DNA from: JARRNJ01 sp037385045
GTDB taxonomy: Bacteria; Pseudomonadota; Gammaproteobacteria; JASBUN01
DNA length: 7,011 bases
Assembly: GCA_037385045.1 (NCBI GenBank)
Contig: JARRNJ010000127.1
Coordinates: 1 to 7,011, forward strand
Reading direction: 5' to 3'
The position numbers and the translations under genes were made by a program. The notes beneath the pieces were generated by a model that made no database searches, was not told where the DNA came from, and saw nothing but the letters and a program-made list of their open reading frames with translations. How positions within the stretch are numbered: position 1 is the first letter of the stretch; every line of letters starts with the position of its first letter. Shown here in pieces: positions 5,587 to 7,011 of this stretch.

Positions 5587-5647
5587 GTGGCCGCACCATT
5601 TTCGCCGACTAAACATATAAACTGCTGATTAATAATACAGATCTGAT

Positions 5648-5663
5648 GGGCATATTTTGTGCA
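5648..5663 (+). promoter_or_regulatory. Candidate sigma-54 (-24/-12) promoter for amt
   Basis: GGGCATATTTTGTGCA has GG at 5649-5650 and GC at 5661-5662, exactly the 12-bp register required for RpoN. It matches TGGCAY-N5-TTGCW except for G for T at -26 and G for T at -15. The predicted start is near 5674, giving a 32-nt leader to the amt ATG. Together with the NtrC-like site upstream this fits nitrogen-limitation control. Confidence 0.55.
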
Positions 5664-5705
5664 TCCGAGGGCGCCAGTACCCGAAACAGCGCAGGTGAGG
5701 CATCG

Positions 5706-6902
5706 ATGGAACAACTTCATGGGGGCAGTGACGTACTTTTCGTCCTGATCGGCGCCATCTTGGTGCTGGCAATGCACGCCGGCTTCGCGTTTCTGGAGCT
5801 GGGAACGGTGCGCAAGAAAAACCAGGTCAACGCCCTGGTCAAGATCATGACCGATTTCGCCGTGTCGACGCTGGCGTATTTCTTCGTCGGTTACGCCATC
5901 GCCTACGGCACCAATTTCTTCGACAGCGCGTCGCTGCTGTCCCAGAAGCACGGCTACGAGCTGGTCAAGTTCTTCTTCCTGCTCACCTTCGCCGCGGCCA
6001 TCCCGGCCATCATTTCCGGTGGCATTGCCGAACGGGCGCGTTTCTATCCGCAACTGCTGGCGACCCTGCTGATCGTGGCCCTGATCTATCCGCTGTTCGA
6101 GGGCATCGCCTGGGGCCAGATCAGCGGATTTCAGACCTGGCTGCAACACACCTTCGGCCACCCGTTCCACGACTTTGCCGGTTCAGTGGTGGTGCACGCG
6201 ATGGGCGGCTGGCTGGCGCTGGGTGCCGTGCTGATCCTGGGCCCCCGCCACGGCCGCTACGGACGCAACGGGGAGGTGTTCGCCCATCCGCCGTCCAATA
6301 TCCCGTTCCTGGCGCTGGGGGCGTGGATCCTCACCGTGGGCTGGTTCGGCTTCAACGTCATGTCCGCCCAGCACATTGACCAGATCAGCGGCCTGGTGGC
6401 GGTGAACTCGCTGATGGCCATGGTTGGCGGCGTGTTGGCGGCGCTGCTGGCCGGTCGCAACGACCCGGGCTTCATCCACAACGGTCCGCTGGCCGGCCTG
6501 GTGGCCATCTGCGCCGGCTCCGACCTGATGCACCCGGTGGGGGCGCTGATCACCGGTGCCGTGGCCGGGGGGCTGTTCGTGTGGACGTTCACGCTGACCC
6601 AGAACCGCTGGAAGATCGACGACGTGCTCGGAGTGTGGCCGCTGCACGGCCTGTGCGGTGCCTGGGGCGGCATCGCCGCGGGCATATTCGGCTCAGCCGC
6701 CCTGGGCGGCACCGGCAACGTCGGTTTCATTCCGCAGCTGCTCGGTACCGGGTTGGGGGTGGGTATTGCGCTGGTGGGCGGGTTCGTGGTCTACGGCCTG
6801 CTCAAGGTCACCATCGGTATCCGGCTGACTCAGGAGCAGGAGTACCAGGGGGCCGATCTCAGCATCCATAAGATCAGCTCCACGCCGCAATACGATGAGT
6901 AG
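5706..6902 (+). CDS. amt: Amt-family ammonium transporter
   Basis: A 398-residue inner-membrane channel of the Amt/MEP/Rh family that conducts ammonium or ammonia. About 11 hydrophobic segments are readable. TM1 contains MHAGFAFLELGTVRKKNQVN (23-42). FAAAIPAIISGGIAERARF (95-113) matches the AmtB F107/AER region. DFAG at 156-159 holds the equivalent of AmtB D160. H164 and H314 (in LHGLCG) are the twin pore histidines. WFGFNVMS (213-220) carries the F215 and S219 equivalents. The tail after GIRLTQEQEYQGADLS resembles the cytosolic tail that binds GlnK. The start at 5706 is preferred over 5646 because AGGTGAGG sits 6 nt upstream and the earlier ATG lies in the -24 promoter element. There is no cleavable signal peptide and no glnK within the 109 bp that follow. 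Probably RpoN/NtrC-controlled. Confidence 0.95.
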   Translation: MEQLHGGSDVLFVLIGAILVLAMHAGFAFLELGTVRKKNQVNALVKIMTDFAVSTLAYFFVGYAIAYGTNFFDSASLLSQKHGYELVKFFFLLTFAAAIPAIISGGIAERARFYPQLLATLLIVALIYPLFEGIAWGQISGFQTWLQHTFGHPFHDFAGSVVVHAMGGWLALGAVLILGPRHGRYGRNGEVFAHPPSNIPFLALGAWILTVGWFGFNVMSAQHIDQISGLVAVNSLMAMVGGVLAALLAGRNDPGFIHNGPLAGLVAICAGSDLMHPVGALITGAVAGGLFVWTFTLTQNRWKIDDVLGVWPLHGLCGAWGGIAAGIFGSAALGGTGNVGFIPQLLGTGLGVGIALVGGFVVYGLLKVTIGIRLTQEQEYQGADLSIHKISSTPQYDE

Positions 6903-6938
6903 CCCGCGCGAGGCTGCCCCGTCGTAACTGGCGCGTAG

Positions 6939-6966
6939 GTGTGTAACCCCATCAGGTTGTTCACAC
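6939..6966. terminator. Hairpin downstream of amt, possible terminator
   Basis: GTGTG (6939-6943) pairs with CACAC (6962-6966), and AACC (6945-6948) with GGTT (6955-6958), around a 6-nt loop with a small internal loop. It begins 37 nt after the amt stop. It lacks a following T-run, so it is at best a weak or 3'-protecting structure. The palindrome at 6982 provides a second hairpin. Confidence 0.3.
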
Positions 6967-6981
6967 AATGGTCGTAAGAAC

Positions 6982-7010
6982 GGTGGATGCGCTGCGCTTA
7001 TCCACCCTAC
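6982..7010 (-). repeat. REP-like palindrome, GTAGGGTGGAT class, copy 5
   Basis: All 29 bases are identical to 2002-2030, about 5 kb away, and are the exact inverse of 2184-2212. It lies 79 nt after the amt stop and ends one base before the window edge, so whether it is part of a larger cluster cannot be seen. Confidence 0.85.
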
Positions 7011-7011
7011 G

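Larger units (their letters stand above)
5398..5705. other. Divergent promoter region between HDOD-GAF and amt genes
   Basis: 308 bp with no gene. The half near HDOD is GC-rich. The half near amt (about 5530-5665) turns AT-rich and carries an NtrC-like palindrome, NtrC-like half-sites and a sigma-54-type promoter. The segment 5612-5640 is strikingly AT-rich (ATATAAA, TTAATAATAC) for this genome, which suits a bendable or easily melted regulatory stretch between enhancer and promoter, possibly an IHF-type region; I did not find a clean IHF consensus. Confidence 0.6.

Noticed and set aside
5398..5616. N-terminal extension of the HDOD-GAF frame to 5616
   Set aside because: The added 73 residues are arginine- and cysteine-rich with no domain character and would cover the NtrC-like sites; the HDOD fold starts soon after the ATG at 5397.
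5612..5640. Sigma-70 promoter for amt in the AT-rich stretch (ATATAAA, TAATAC)
   Set aside because: No -35 box at suitable spacing; the sigma-54 element downstream is a better supported start signal.
5646..5705. Upstream ATG at 5646 for amt
   Set aside because: It lies in the predicted -24 promoter region, has no Shine-Dalgarno, and adds 20 non-conserved residues; ATG 5706 has AGGTGAGG at good spacing.

Overview
This is a high-GC bacterial window, most likely from a gammaproteobacterium; a Chromatiales/Ectothiorhodospiraceae-type lineage is a guess. The grounds are a PhoQ-like kinase tail, a two-domain MazG, an OpgD-type Tat-exported periplasmic glucan protein, an HDOD-GAF regulator, and dispersed palindromes beginning GTAGGGTGGATAAGCG, a repeat style seen in many gamma- and betaproteobacterial intergenic regions. 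All family assignments come from reading the translations; no database search was possible.

Layout. 1-153 is the 3' end of a PhoQ-like sensor kinase. 154-579 is a gene-free, repeat-rich spacer with two almost identical 33-nt hairpin repeats and a diverged direct repeat 200 bp apart. 580-1395 (mazG) and 1412-1858 (YkgJ-type cysteine-cluster protein) are 16 nt apart and probably co-transcribed. 1859-2345 is a second repeat-rich spacer with four palindromes, tandem duplications and a 25-codon reading frame that has a very good ribosome binding site but runs into a palindrome. 2346-3734 encodes an OpgD/MdoG-family protein. On the minus strand, 3907-5397 encodes an HDOD-GAF protein convergent with opgD. 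5398-5705 is a divergent promoter region, followed by an Amt ammonium transporter at 5706-6902. The window ends in another palindrome identical to one in the second spacer.

Function. There is no single pathway here: housekeeping nucleotide pool cleaning (MazG), periplasmic glucan processing (OpgD-like), a signalling scaffold (HDOD-GAF) and nitrogen uptake (Amt) sit side by side, separated by repeat-laden spacers. Two points stand out. First, the OpgD-like protein appears to lack about 69 contiguous residues, in frame, including the position that aligns with the catalytic general acid of E. coli OpgD. Second, the amt upstream region carries a well-spaced -24/-12 sigma-54 promoter and an almost perfect NtrC-type palindrome about 127 bp upstream of the predicted transcription start. 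I found no obviously new multi-gene system.
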